A DNA stretch of 64,000 bases from CATQHP01 sp965205595 (GTDB lineage: Bacteria > Acidobacteriota > Terriglobia > Bryobacterales > UBA6623), in assembly GCA_965205595.1 (NCBI GenBank), contig CBDBHI010000004.1, positions 121,470-185,469 of the forward strand, given 5' to 3'. This document shows, piece by piece, positions 28,972 to 38,275 of this stretch. Position numbers and translations under genes: made by a program. Position 1 is the first letter of the stretch. Every line of letters begins with the position of its first letter. The notes under the pieces were generated by a model that ran no database searches, had not been told where the DNA came from, and saw only the letters and a program-made list of their open reading frames with translations.

Positions 28972-30033
28972 CTATTTTTTAGCCTTCGCCGCCTCTTCCT
29001 TCAGCTTCTCCTCCGCGGCTTTGACAGCCTTGGCGCCGCCGTACCAGCTCGCTAGCCAGTCCTCCGCTTCCGCGCCACCCGTGCGTTCGCGCTCGCGGGC
29101 GCCGGATAGCATCAGCGTCATCGCGCGATTTCCTTCGTGGCAGGCGTACTCAAGAATCGGGTCGTCAGTCTTTTGCATAACGAGTGCGACCGACCACGGC
29201 TTCTCAAACGATTCAGGATCGTTGACCGTGTATTCGTACTGCAGCTCGCTATCACTTTTTCTGGAGAATCGCTCCTCGAGAATCATATTCATCCCGGAGC
29301 CCCGATAGTGCGTCTGGTCGCTGAAGTTCTTGGTTCGAACGACCAACGTGTCACCTTCCCAGTGGCCCCGCGAATCGCCCTTCCAGAGACGAATGTCGTG
29401 CTCGACATGGTCACGCCCGTCGAGCGGAATGATGCGGTGGTCGTTGACCATCTCGGTCAGCAACGCTACGTATTCCTTGGTCTGGAAAATCTCGAGAAAG
29501 TTGTTATAGGCTCCTGGGTTCATCGGCGGACCCGCGTTGAAGCCGAGAATGCAGCGCTCCATTGGGTTGCGGTCCAACGGTGTGCCCGGCAACTGGCCCC
29601 AACGCGCATAGCGCTGCGCATGGCGGCGCTCGGCATCGGGCGTCATGGCGGGCACGCGGCCGTTCGGCGGATCGACGACGAGTGAGGTACGCATCGTGCC
29701 GGTCATCTTCTCGCCTTTGTCAAGGAAGAACGAGTTGTATCCAACGTCGACATCGCCTTGCCCTTGGACGGGCTCGAGATCTCTTTTCGCGATGCGGGCT
29801 TCCGTGGCCTTACGCGCCTTCTCTTCCCACTCAGCGACCTCCGCCGCCGTTAAGAACTCTTTGTCCTTGAACTCCGCCGGACGCTCGAAGGGCGTGATGG
29901 ACCTGAAATCCCAGGTACCGTTCAGATCGGGCGCTCCCCATGCAGTTTTCGGAGCGTCGCCGGCGAAAACCGCGGGGACCACGCCAACCGTCACAAGCAG
30001 GGCAAGCAGAAGTACGTTTCGTCTATTGGACAC
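28972..30033 (-). CDS. Secreted hypothetical protein of the PDLNG-W type
   Basis: 353 aa with a signal peptide (LLLALLVTVGVVPAVFAGD). The mature start WGAPDLNGTWDF and the later GHWEGDTLVVRTKNFSDQTHYRG, EERFSRKSD and YEYTVNDPESFEKPW are a pattern seen in many uncharacterised secreted acidobacterial and proteobacterial proteins. The upstream gene product at 30045 shares these landmarks (GAPDLNGIW, FEGETLVVDVTDQ, EERYTPSG, TIEDPKVFTRPW), so the two are paralogs. The C terminus is a Lys/Ala/Glu helix. Last gene of a three-gene operon with 30045 and 30978. Function unknown. Confidence 0.75.
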   Translation of the reverse strand: MSNRRNVLLLALLVTVGVVPAVFAGDAPKTAWGAPDLNGTWDFRSITPFERPAEFKDKEFLTAAEVAEWEEKARKATEARIAKRDLEPVQGQGDVDVGYNSFFLDKGEKMTGTMRTSLVVDPPNGRVPAMTPDAERRHAQRYARWGQLPGTPLDRNPMERCILGFNAGPPMNPGAYNNFLEIFQTKEYVALLTEMVNDHRIIPLDGRDHVEHDIRLWKGDSRGHWEGDTLVVRTKNFSDQTHYRGSGMNMILEERFSRKSDSELQYEYTVNDPESFEKPWSVALVMQKTDDPILEYACHEGNRAMTLMLSGARERERTGGAEAEDWLASWYGGAKAVKAAEEKLKEEAAKAKK

Positions 30034-30044
30034 GGCCTGACTCC

Positions 30045-30899
30045 TTATTTATTACTCGAATCGGGGCTCTCGGGCGGTTCGGCGGCTGGCGGTCCGCCAC
30101 GGTAGAGATGTCCGTACGCCGCCGGTTCGCCGAAGGGCACACATTTGAATTCCAGTAGTTGCACGTTCTCTTCGAGACGCCTATACAGCGGCATCTTGAT
30201 TTTCCATGGGCGCGTGAACACCTTTGGGTCTTCAATAGTCGCTTCATACAGCAACGAATTCGGCCCGCTCGGAGTGTAGCGTTCTTCGACTTTCAACTCT
30301 TCGCTATGAAAATTTCCAGAAGCGTCGAGCCAGGTTTCAGCCACTTGGTCAGTGACGTCGACCACCAGCGTTTCGCCCTCGAAACGGCCTAGGGAGTAGC
30401 CCATCCATGAGGTCGCCGGCGACTCGGAGCCGGGTCGGTCCAGCCGAACAATCCGGCTCATACCAGCAAACTCGTAAGCGATCAGTACCGACTTCGGTGT
30501 TTGCACAATCTGAAACGGAAACGGCATGTAGGTGGCGCGCGGAACGCCGGTCATGAAGCACTTTACGGCCGGGTCGAGCTGAATCCACTTTTCGCGATTT
30601 TCGTCGCGCTTCTTAGCCGCCCAAGGTTGATAAGGAATCTTGCCGCCCTCGACTACACTTTGGCCCGCCGGAATTGCACCAAGCGCACCGAACGGCGGCC
30701 ACGGTCCAGGACGCGCCGCGTGACCCTCGAGGTCCCACGATGCCGCCCCAAGAACTTGCCAAATACCGTTTAGATCGGGGGCGCCATCGGGTGTCCGAGG
30801 CGCGCGGTTCACTGCGTCACTCTGCGCCGCCGCCGGGACACATAGCAGAATCAACGCAAGTGCAATCGCACTGATGACGGTCCGTTCGTTGTGAAGCAT
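30045..30899 (-). CDS. Secreted hypothetical protein, paralog of the next gene
   Basis: I chose the ATG at 30899, the first that yields a clean signal peptide (ISAIALALILLCVPAAAQ); the longer frame begins at 30968. 284 aa. Same PDLNG-W, GETLVVDV and EERYTPSG landmarks as the protein at 28972-30033, from which it is separated by 11 bases. The shared core suggests a beta-rich fold binding a common ligand. It lies 78 bases downstream of the esterase/gluconolactonase gene on the same strand, so the three probably act on the same class of extracellular substrate. No family name can be given. Confidence 0.72.
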   Translation of the reverse strand: MLHNERTVISAIALALILLCVPAAAQSDAVNRAPRTPDGAPDLNGIWQVLGAASWDLEGHAARPGPWPPFGALGAIPAGQSVVEGGKIPYQPWAAKKRDENREKWIQLDPAVKCFMTGVPRATYMPFPFQIVQTPKSVLIAYEFAGMSRIVRLDRPGSESPATSWMGYSLGRFEGETLVVDVTDQVAETWLDASGNFHSEELKVEERYTPSGPNSLLYEATIEDPKVFTRPWKIKMPLYRRLEENVQLLEFKCVPFGEPAAYGHLYRGGPPAAEPPESPDSSNK

Positions 30900-30977
30900 G
30901 AATGCCACTAAGTGTTCACTAGTATAGTTAGTGCGTTCTCCGCAATCGACAGGTCCCGCAACAATCATGCGCCGCCG

Positions 30978-32726
30978 CTACAAGCGAGGCTGCGGGGGCT
31001 TGACTGGCTCCCACTGGCGAACGCCCTTAATGCGAAGCTTGCGGCGGAACACCTTGTCTTGGGCTGTGACGTAAAGCGTTTGTAGGTCAGGACCGGCAAA
31101 AGTCAAGTTCGACACAAAGCTACGTTGGGGCTTAGAGATGATTCCGATCACACGGCCAGGTTGATCGCAGATCTGAATTCCCTCGGCAGTCGCAACGAAT
31201 AAGTAGCCATCCGCGCTGATCGTCATGCCGTCGGCGCTAGAGCGATACGTGGAGTCCGGCGTCTCTAGCCGGTAGAATTTCTGGCCGTTGGCGAGTGAAC
31301 CGTCTTGCTGGATCTGAAACGACCAAACCCAGCGGTCGCCGCTATCGTTCACCATCAGCAGCGACTGGTCGGGCGAGGTGATCACGCCGTTCATGAAGCC
31401 GGACTGCGCGTCTTCAAACGCAAGCTTTTTCTGACCGCCCTCGGGGACGTACCAAATTTTTTTCTCCCATGGGTTCGAAAAGTAGAGGTCGCCGTTCCGC
31501 AGGACGACGATGTCGTTCGGCTGGGCACCGCTTGCGACCACTTGCTCTTTCTTTGTCTCAACGTCGATCGCGACGATTTGCTCGGTCTCACGGCGGCAGG
31601 AATACAGCCTGCCGTCGGGCCCGAACATCAGTCCGTTGGTCAGCCCACTGTCGTCAAGGAACAGGCTGACTTTGGACGTGGCGGCGTCGATGCGAAAGAT
31701 ATTCCCCTCACGCACATCCGAGAAGTAGACGTCGCCATTGGGGGCGACCGCCGGCCCTTCGGTGAAGGTATGGCCCTCGGAGACCAACTCCCAATCCTCA
31801 TCAGGATCAAGGAATTCCTGCACCCACTGGCGGTCGCCGGTTTTCTCTCGATTGCGCTCGATCGGTTTCTCCCAATCGCTCCATAGCCAGGTGAGTGCCT
31901 GGGGCAGAATTGCGCGGCCATGAATGTTGTTGTGGCTTTCGGTACCGCTGATCCAGCGATGGTCGTAGCCGGCGAATGCCAGGGATTTTGCCAGTGTTTG
32001 ATTGGCCATCCACCACGATCCGGAATAGATGTCGAGGTCGTTGCTGCCGTCTTGCAGAAAGACCTTCAACGGACGTGGCTCGTGTTTTCGCAGCAGCGAT
32101 TCGAGGACCTGGGCCCCGCGGAGATTGACGAAGCTGCCGACGAAGGTCAGTACACGGCGGAACTGATCGGGCCGTTCCCAGGCGACGTTGTAGGCCGCAA
32201 TCGCGCCGGACGACGAGCCGCCGATGCCGCGCAAACTGGGGTCGTCCGTGAGATTGAGATCAAAGCGTCGCACCACCTCAGGCAGCATTTCGTCGATCAC
32301 GAATGTGGCGTAGCGGCCGCCGATCGCGTCGTACTCGAAGCTGCGGTTGTAGCGCTCGCGAAGTGCATCGTTGAGTGCGGGGAGCAGGCCCCACTTGATG
32401 AAGATGCCGATCGTTACCGGCATGCGCCCTTGATGAATTAGGTTGTCGAGGACCACCGGCGCCAGCCAGGCGCGCTCACCTTCCGTCGAGATAAACGAGT
32501 GGCCGTCCTGAAAAACCATCACGGCGGCAGGCGTCGTGCCATCGTACTGAGCCGGCAGGTAGACCCAAACGTCGCGGACGGTCCCCGGGTAGATATCGCT
32601 CTTCCACTCGAAATGTTCGATCTTTCCCTGGGGGGCGTCCGCTTGGTGGGCGGAGTCCGGGCCGGGTGAGTAGCTCTGCGGCAAGGCCGGAAACGCAACC
32701 ACGAGTAGGAGGAGAAGGCGCAACAT
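30978..32726 (-). CDS. Secreted esterase-gluconolactonase fusion (PF00756-like + SMP-30)
   Basis: 582 aa with a signal peptide (LRLLLLLVVAFPALPQ). Residues about 30-295 are an enterochelin-esterase/esterase D-type alpha/beta hydrolase: nucleophile elbow GIGGSSSGAIAA, Asp in FLQDGSNDLD and His in GTESHNNIHG. Residues about 305-580 are an SMP-30/gluconolaconase-like six-bladed propeller (FTEGPAVAPNGDVYFSDV, NGLMFGPDGRLYSC, PNDIVVLRNGDLYFSNP). The fusion suggests ester cleavage followed by lactone hydrolysis on one carbohydrate-like compound (inference). First gene of the operon reaching to 28972. Confidence 0.88.
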   Translation of the reverse strand: MLRLLLLLVVAFPALPQSYSPGPDSAHQADAPQGKIEHFEWKSDIYPGTVRDVWVYLPAQYDGTTPAAVMVFQDGHSFISTEGERAWLAPVVLDNLIHQGRMPVTIGIFIKWGLLPALNDALRERYNRSFEYDAIGGRYATFVIDEMLPEVVRRFDLNLTDDPSLRGIGGSSSGAIAAYNVAWERPDQFRRVLTFVGSFVNLRGAQVLESLLRKHEPRPLKVFLQDGSNDLDIYSGSWWMANQTLAKSLAFAGYDHRWISGTESHNNIHGRAILPQALTWLWSDWEKPIERNREKTGDRQWVQEFLDPDEDWELVSEGHTFTEGPAVAPNGDVYFSDVREGNIFRIDAATSKVSLFLDDSGLTNGLMFGPDGRLYSCRRETEQIVAIDVETKKEQVVASGAQPNDIVVLRNGDLYFSNPWEKKIWYVPEGGQKKLAFEDAQSGFMNGVITSPDQSLLMVNDSGDRWVWSFQIQQDGSLANGQKFYRLETPDSTYRSSADGMTISADGYLFVATAEGIQICDQPGRVIGIISKPQRSFVSNLTFAGPDLQTLYVTAQDKVFRRKLRIKGVRQWEPVKPPQPRL

Positions 32727-32886
32727 GAGAAGAATTGTAGCGGAGCGCCGTTGTAAAGCCGATCACCGGGCGAGCTAGGACTGTTGGATCCGAGTCGTTC
32801 GTGAGCCGCCGCGTGCCTTTAGCCCCTGTCCCAAATTCGAAATGATGTCTGCTGCGCTTAGCCGCAGTTGCTAGGATTGAATCGAA

Positions 32887-35800
32887 ATGGCCTTGAAAAA
32901 ATACTCGCTCGATGACAAATACAGCGTTGAATCGGGCGCGGCCTACATGTCGGGCATCCAGGCGCTGGTGCGGCTACCGATTGAGCAGATGCTGCGCGAT
33001 CGGCGGCGCGCCCTCAATACAGCTTGTTTTATTTCCGGCTACCAAGGCTCGCCACTCGGTGGCTACGACTCGACGCTTCTGAGGGCACAGAAACACCTCG
33101 CGCCGCACAATATCCATTTCTCACCTGGAGTCAATGAGGACCTTGCGATGACGGCCGTCATGGGCAGTCAATTGTTCGAGAGGCTGCCCAAACCAACGGT
33201 CGACGGAGTGGTCGGCATTTGGTACGGAAAAGGGCCCGGAGTCGATCGCAGTGGCGACGTGCTGCGCCATGCCTCCTTTGCGGGGACCGGCGAAAACTGT
33301 GGCGCCTTAGCGCTCGCGGGCGACGACCACGTCTCGAAAAGCTCGACGATTCCGCACCAGAGTGAGCTCTCGTTCTACAACTTCTCAGTGCCCGTACTCT
33401 CCGCCTCAAACACCCAAGAGGTGCTCGACTACGGACTCTATGGCATTGAAATGTCACGGTTTAGCGGCGCTTGGGGAGCCCTAAAGCTGGCGACCGATCT
33501 GTGCGATGGCGGCGGCATCGTTGAGTATTCTCCCGAACGCTGCCCGGTGGTCACTCCAGAGTTGCTGATCGACGGCGAGCCCTACACAAAGATGATGGCG
33601 ACGATGCTCGTCGTCCCTTACAGCTTGGGACTTGAAGCCGACGTCCACTATCACCGCCTGGAAGCGGCGCGAGTATTTGCCCGCGAGAACGGTCTGAACC
33701 GCATCACGGTGCGGCACGAAAACGATCGCCTCGGAATCATTACGTGTGGCAAAAGCTACGCCGATCTCATGTCAGCTCTGCGAGCGCTGCGGCTCCGCGA
33801 AGCTGACCTTGAGCGCATGGGTGTTCGCGTCCTCAAGATGGGCATGGTCTTCCCGCTGGAGCCACGAATTATCGATGAATTCGCCGCCGGCCTCGACAAT
33901 ATCCTGGTGGTCGAAGAGAAGCGCTCATTCGTTGAATTCCAGCTGCGAGAGTTGCTCTTTAATCGCTCCGTGCGGCCTTCGATTTTCGGGAAGACCGACC
34001 TCGACGGTAACAAGCTGCTGCCCTCGACAGGCGAACTCGACGCCGGGATGATCGCTCTCGTTTTAGGGCGGTTCATCGATCGTACGCCGCTCATTGACAC
34101 GGAAATCGAGAAGCTCGAGCGTATCTCCAAAGAATTCGCGAAGGACCCCACCGTGCGAGGCGCGCGCAAGCCGAGCTACTGCTCGGGGTGCCCGCACAAT
34201 CGATCGACGTTGCTACTTGAGGGCCAGATCGCCGGCGGAGGCATAGGTTGCCACGGCATGGCCGGCCTCATGAGCGAGGTCAGCCGCGGCATCGAATACA
34301 TATTTCAAATGGGAAGCGAGGGTGCGGCCTGGATCGGCTCGGCTCGTTTCAGCGGGCAAAAGCACATATTCCAGAACCTCGGCGACGGCACGTACTTCCA
34401 CTCGGGGCGCATGGCGATCCAAGCCGCGATCGACGCCAACGTCAATATTACGTTCAAACTTCTCTACAACGACGCTGTCGCGATGACGGGCGGACAGACC
34501 GCGGCCGGTGGATTGCCGGTACCGGCGGTCACCCGTGAGCTTGACGCGCAGGGCGTGAAGAAGATCATTCTCGTGAGCGACGACACCGAGAAATACGCTG
34601 ACCGCTCGATGCTGGCGCCGTCGGTCGACGTGCGCGAGCGTGACGAGCTTGAAGACGTGCTTAGAGAACTTGAAACGGTCGAGGGCGTCTCCGTCATGAT
34701 CTACGACCAAATGTGCGCCGCCGAAAAACGTCGCCGCCGCAATCGCGGAATTCTGCCCAAACCGGTCCGCCGGATCATGATCAACGAGCGCGTTTGCGAA
34801 GGTTGCGGCGACTGCGTAAAGCACGCCAACTGCGTCTCGCTACTGCCGGTCGAAACCGACTTTGGTCCGAAAACTCGTATCCACCAGTCCTCGTGCAATT
34901 CCGACTACACCTGCACGTGGGGCGACTGCCCATCGTTTGTTTCGGTAATGATCGAAGAGGGTTCAGGCCTGAAGCGCCAGCCACTGCCACAGTTGCCGAC
35001 GGTGAAGATCTCAGAACCCGCGACGAAAGTCGAGGCGGGAGACGGATATCACATCCTCATGCCCGGTGTCGGCGGTACCGGCGTGGTCACGATGAATGCG
35101 ATGTTGGCAACGGCCGCGTTGCTCGACGGTAGGCATTCGATCACCCTAGATCAGACCGGTGTCGCCCAAAAGGGCGGAGCCGTGGTCGCGCATTTGACTC
35201 TTAGTGAGCGGCCGATCGAATCGTCGCAGCGCATCAACGCGGCGTCACTCGATCTGATGTTGGGGTTCGACTTGGTCGGCGCCGCCTATTCTGAAAACTT
35301 GAAGTGCTGCGACCGCGAGCGCACGGTCGCAATCATCAATTCAAAAGAGATCCTTACCGGAGACGCCATTCGCAAGGGATTAACGGTGCTTTCGGCGGAC
35401 GGGGGCTACCTCAACTCGATCCGCGGCAACACCCGGGAAAACGACAGCCTGTTCGTCGATGCCTCGACGCTCGCCGACACTCTCTTTGGCGGGCACGTGT
35501 TCACCAACGTGTTTCTAGTCGGCGTCGCCTACCAGAAAGGACTTCTGCCGTTGACTGCCGGCGCGATCGAAGAGGCAATTCGAATGAACGGCATCGCCGT
35601 CGAACGCAATCTCGAAGTCTTCGCCTGGGGACGGAGGTTCGTCGACGACCCCAGCGTATTTGAGAACTACTTGCCGCGCGACTACGCAAGCGCCCCGCCG
35701 CGAACTCTCGACGAGCTGATCGCCGATCGCGAAGCCGAATTAACCGCATATCACAACGCCGGCTACGCCGCTGAGTATCGCCGGTTTGTTGACCGGGCGC

Positions 35801-36336
35801 GGGTGGCCGAGCAGCGAGTGAGCCCTGGCGGCGAGGCGCTAACTCGAGCCGTCGCCTGGAACCTTCACAAATTGATGGCCTACAAGGACGAGTACGAGGT
35901 GGCCCGGCTGCTCACCGACGCCTCGTTCCAAGAGAAAATTAACGACACGTTCGACAAACCGGCAAAGGTGATTTTCCATCTGCACCCGCCGTTGCTGCGG
36001 ACGTTTGGTTTCAAGAAGAAGATGTCGTTCGGGCCCTGGTTCCGTCCGGTGCTGCAACTGATGGCCAGCTCGAAGGCACTCCGCGGGACCGCGTTCGACC
36101 CGTTCGGTTGGATGCCGTCGCGGCGCGAAGAGCGCGAATTGATCGCCTGGTACCGCGGCGAAGTCGGCGCCCTCGTCGACCGCCTAGATAGCTCGTCAAT
36201 AGACTTAGCAACAACCGTCGCGGGCGCGCCGGAGGGCATCCGCGGATACGAGCAGGTTAAGCGCGAGTCGATCGCGCGCGTGAAGGCCGCGGTGGCGGAC
36301 CATCTGCAAGAGGCTGCTCAGCGAGCGGCGGCTTAA
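32887..36336 (+). CDS. Fused indolepyruvate:ferredoxin oxidoreductase
   Basis: 1149 aa single-chain enzyme, cytoplasmic. N-terminal pyruvate-ferredoxin-type domain (GYQGSPLGGYD), then the TPP-binding half (CSGCPHNRST, NLGDGTYFHSG, LLYNDAVAMTGGQ), an iron-sulfur region (VCEGCGDCVKHANC plus further Cys around CTWGDC), the gamma domain (PGVGGTGVVTMNAM, DQTGVAQKGGAV) and a C-terminal extension (DUF6537-like). It oxidatively decarboxylates aryl or branched 2-oxo acids to acyl-CoA while reducing ferredoxin. The size and order match the large bacterial type rather than separate iorAB. Intact and stand-alone. Confidence 0.93.
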   Translation: MALKKYSLDDKYSVESGAAYMSGIQALVRLPIEQMLRDRRRALNTACFISGYQGSPLGGYDSTLLRAQKHLAPHNIHFSPGVNEDLAMTAVMGSQLFERLPKPTVDGVVGIWYGKGPGVDRSGDVLRHASFAGTGENCGALALAGDDHVSKSSTIPHQSELSFYNFSVPVLSASNTQEVLDYGLYGIEMSRFSGAWGALKLATDLCDGGGIVEYSPERCPVVTPELLIDGEPYTKMMATMLVVPYSLGLEADVHYHRLEAARVFARENGLNRITVRHENDRLGIITCGKSYADLMSALRALRLREADLERMGVRVLKMGMVFPLEPRIIDEFAAGLDNILVVEEKRSFVEFQLRELLFNRSVRPSIFGKTDLDGNKLLPSTGELDAGMIALVLGRFIDRTPLIDTEIEKLERISKEFAKDPTVRGARKPSYCSGCPHNRSTLLLEGQIAGGGIGCHGMAGLMSEVSRGIEYIFQMGSEGAAWIGSARFSGQKHIFQNLGDGTYFHSGRMAIQAAIDANVNITFKLLYNDAVAMTGGQTAAGGLPVPAVTRELDAQGVKKIILVSDDTEKYADRSMLAPSVDVRERDELEDVLRELETVEGVSVMIYDQMCAAEKRRRRNRGILPKPVRRIMINERVCEGCGDCVKHANCVSLLPVETDFGPKTRIHQSSCNSDYTCTWGDCPSFVSVMIEEGSGLKRQPLPQLPTVKISEPATKVEAGDGYHILMPGVGGTGVVTMNAMLATAALLDGRHSITLDQTGVAQKGGAVVAHLTLSERPIESSQRINAASLDLMLGFDLVGAAYSENLKCCDRERTVAIINSKEILTGDAIRKGLTVLSADGGYLNSIRGNTRENDSLFVDASTLADTLFGGHVFTNVFLVGVAYQKGLLPLTAGAIEEAIRMNGIAVERNLEVFAWGRRFVDDPSVFENYLPRDYASAPPRTLDELIADREAELTAYHNAGYAAEYRRFVDRARVAEQRVSPGGEALTRAVAWNLHKLMAYKDEYEVARLLTDASFQEKINDTFDKPAKVIFHLHPPLLRTFGFKKKMSFGPWFRPVLQLMASSKALRGTAFDPFGWMPSRREERELIAWYRGEVGALVDRLDSSSIDLATTVAGAPEGIRGYEQVKRESIARVKAAVADHLQEAAQRAAA

Positions 36337-36376
36337 CAGTCCGCGGTAAAAGTCCCGTACGTCGCGATCCGGGCTG

Positions 36377-36808
36377 TTAGGCTGTTTCAGTGGCGCAATG
36401 CTGCGCGTAGGCCTGACGCAGGGTATCGGCGATCATTGGCGCTTCGTTGCCTTCAATTTCGTAGCGATGCATGACGTAAACAGGCTCTCCGTTACGGAAT
36501 AGCGCGAACGACGGCGATGAGGGCGGATACATCGACAGTTTCTGCCGCAAGTGCGCCGTAGCTTCAACGTCGGCGCCGGCGAATACGGTAGCGACCTTGT
36601 CGGGCCTCATTTCGCTTTGAAGCGATTGGACAACGCCTGGCCGCGCTTTTCCGGCGGCGCAACCACAAACCGAATTGACGATCATAAGTACCATCCCGCT
36701 ATCGGGACCGAGTACGCGGTCAACGTCTTCGGGCGTCTTGGTCTCTTCGACTCCGTGCCGCGACAATTCTTCGCGCATGGGATAAATCATTAGTTCGGGA
36801 TAGGGCAT
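36377..36808 (-). CDS. BrxA/BrxB-family bacilliredoxin
   Basis: 143 aa, the normal family length. It opens with PYPELMIYPMREELSRHGVEE and carries the CGC active-site motif in NSVCGCAAGKARPG, followed by FAGADVEATAHLR and YPPSSPSFALFRNGE, all characteristic of the YphP/YqiW family. Family members remove bacillithiol from, or otherwise reduce, oxidised protein thiols. No bacillithiol synthesis gene is in the window. Convergent with the oxidoreductase gene. Confidence 0.92.
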   Translation of the reverse strand: MPYPELMIYPMREELSRHGVEETKTPEDVDRVLGPDSGMVLMIVNSVCGCAAGKARPGVVQSLQSEMRPDKVATVFAGADVEATAHLRQKLSMYPPSSPSFALFRNGEPVYVMHRYEIEGNEAPMIADTLRQAYAQHCATETA

Positions 36809-36869
36809 TTGTCAGTTCTCCGTTCGACACTTCTGGTTTCGCCTCTTAGTTTATCAGTCAATCCAATCA

Positions 36870-37010
36870 CTCAACCGATTTCGCCAGGCCGAACGCCAAA
36901 AAAACATTACCTGGCGCCGAGCCGAATTGGCCGTATCCTGAGTTCGTATACAGCATTCCGTCGACGATTACGGCTGTGCCTACCGAAAACTCCATCGGCA
37001 TTCTAAAATT
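36870..37010 (-). pseudogene. C-terminal fragment of a PQQ-type quinoprotein dehydrogenase
   Basis: The stretch ends with GMLYTNSGYGQFGSAPGNVFLAFGL and a stop, the typical last blade of outer-membrane PQQ-dependent dehydrogenases. Upstream of about 37010 the homology fades and no start or complete gene is present. A longer 93-codon frame (36867-37148) contains it but its first half is unrelated. This appears to be a leftover from a deletion. The rest of 36809-37211 shows nothing else I can support. Confidence 0.5.
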
Positions 37011-37211
37011 GCCGATGTAACATATTACGTCGCCAGCATCGGAGTTCAAATTTACCGATGCTAGGCGTTCTCGAACATCAGCACAACTCACGACAACACA
37101 ATAACTTAGGAGCCGATCGAGTTTTTGGACAGTACGCCGACTCCTCACGCCGCATCCGCCATGGTAAAAGTATCTCTAAGACAGTCGACTAGTTAGCAAG
37201 GCTGTTTGCCT

Positions 37212-38275
37212 TCAAAGTGGAAACACGAGGGCAATCAACGGGATCGACCCGGCTACGATCAGGATCTCCAGCGGTAAACCCATCCGCCAGTAGTCGCCAA
37301 ATTTGTACCCTCCCGGCCCCATCACCAGCACGTTGTTCTGGTGCCCAATCGGGGTGAGAAAAGCGCACGAGGCGCCGATGGCAACTGCCATCAAGAAGGG
37401 ATCCAAATTAACCCCGAGTTGAGTTGCCAGGGTGGCGGCGATGGGTGCCATCACTACTGCTGTAGCTGCGTTGTTCATGACGTCCGATAAAGTCATGGTC
37501 ACGACCAGCAACAAGGCCATGATGAACAAAGGACCCAGACCACCGGCCACCGTGACGATGCCGCTGGCGATGAGATCAGTACCCCCGGTTGTCTCCAGCG
37601 CGCGTCCTAGAGGAATCATCGCCCCTAACAAAACGATCACCGGCCAGTCGATGCTGGCATAAACTTCGCGCACGGACACGACTTGCATAAGCACCAGCAG
37701 CACAATCGCTGCGCTGAACGCGACAAAGACCGGCAGTAAGCCAGTCACCGCCGCAATCAGTGCGGTGGCAAAGATCCCCACCGGTATGAGCGGGCTAGGT
37801 CGCGCGCGAATACGCAGACCCCGTTCGGCCAATGGCAAACACCCTAGATCAACGATAGTTTCAGTCAAGCTCTCGCGTTCACCCTGGAGTAACAATACAT
37901 CGCCTTGTTGAAGCCGCACTTTGTCCAAACGCTTCTTGAAGGGTTCGCCTTGCCGGGCAATGGCAATCAGATTCATATTGAAACGTTGACCGAGTCGAAG
38001 ACCGGCAAAGGTTCGTTTTACTAAAGGAGATGCCGGGCTGATGACCGCCTCAACAACACCTGCCTCTTCGGAAGTGAGATCTTCGGTTTTGAAAGCTTCT
38101 TTACCGACCAACTCCAGCTTGGCGGTCTCCACGACCTTGGCCAACGCACTTGGGTCTGACTCGACGATCACTATGTTCCCAACGCGCAGACGCGCATAGC
38201 GTGCCCCAGCGATGATGTGGTTGTCGCCGCGTAACACGCCAACCCCCAACACCTCATCGTCGGCGAGTGTTTCTA
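37212..38275 (-). pseudogene. SLC13/DASS-type permease, N-terminal part removed at IS630 copy 2
   Basis: The open frame continues upstream of the ATG at 38252 to the IS edge at 38275 (ETLADDEVLGVGVLRG), so the native start is missing. What remains, about 354 codons, has RCK/TrkA-C domains (GARYARLRVGNIVIVE; VEAVISPASPLVKRTFAGLRLGQRFN; LQQGDVLLLQGE) then seven or so membrane helices ending in PIGHQNNVLVMGPGGYKFGDYWRMGLPLEI, the conserved permease end. Full proteins are about 590 aa. Transport is unlikely without the first helices. Confidence 0.85.
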
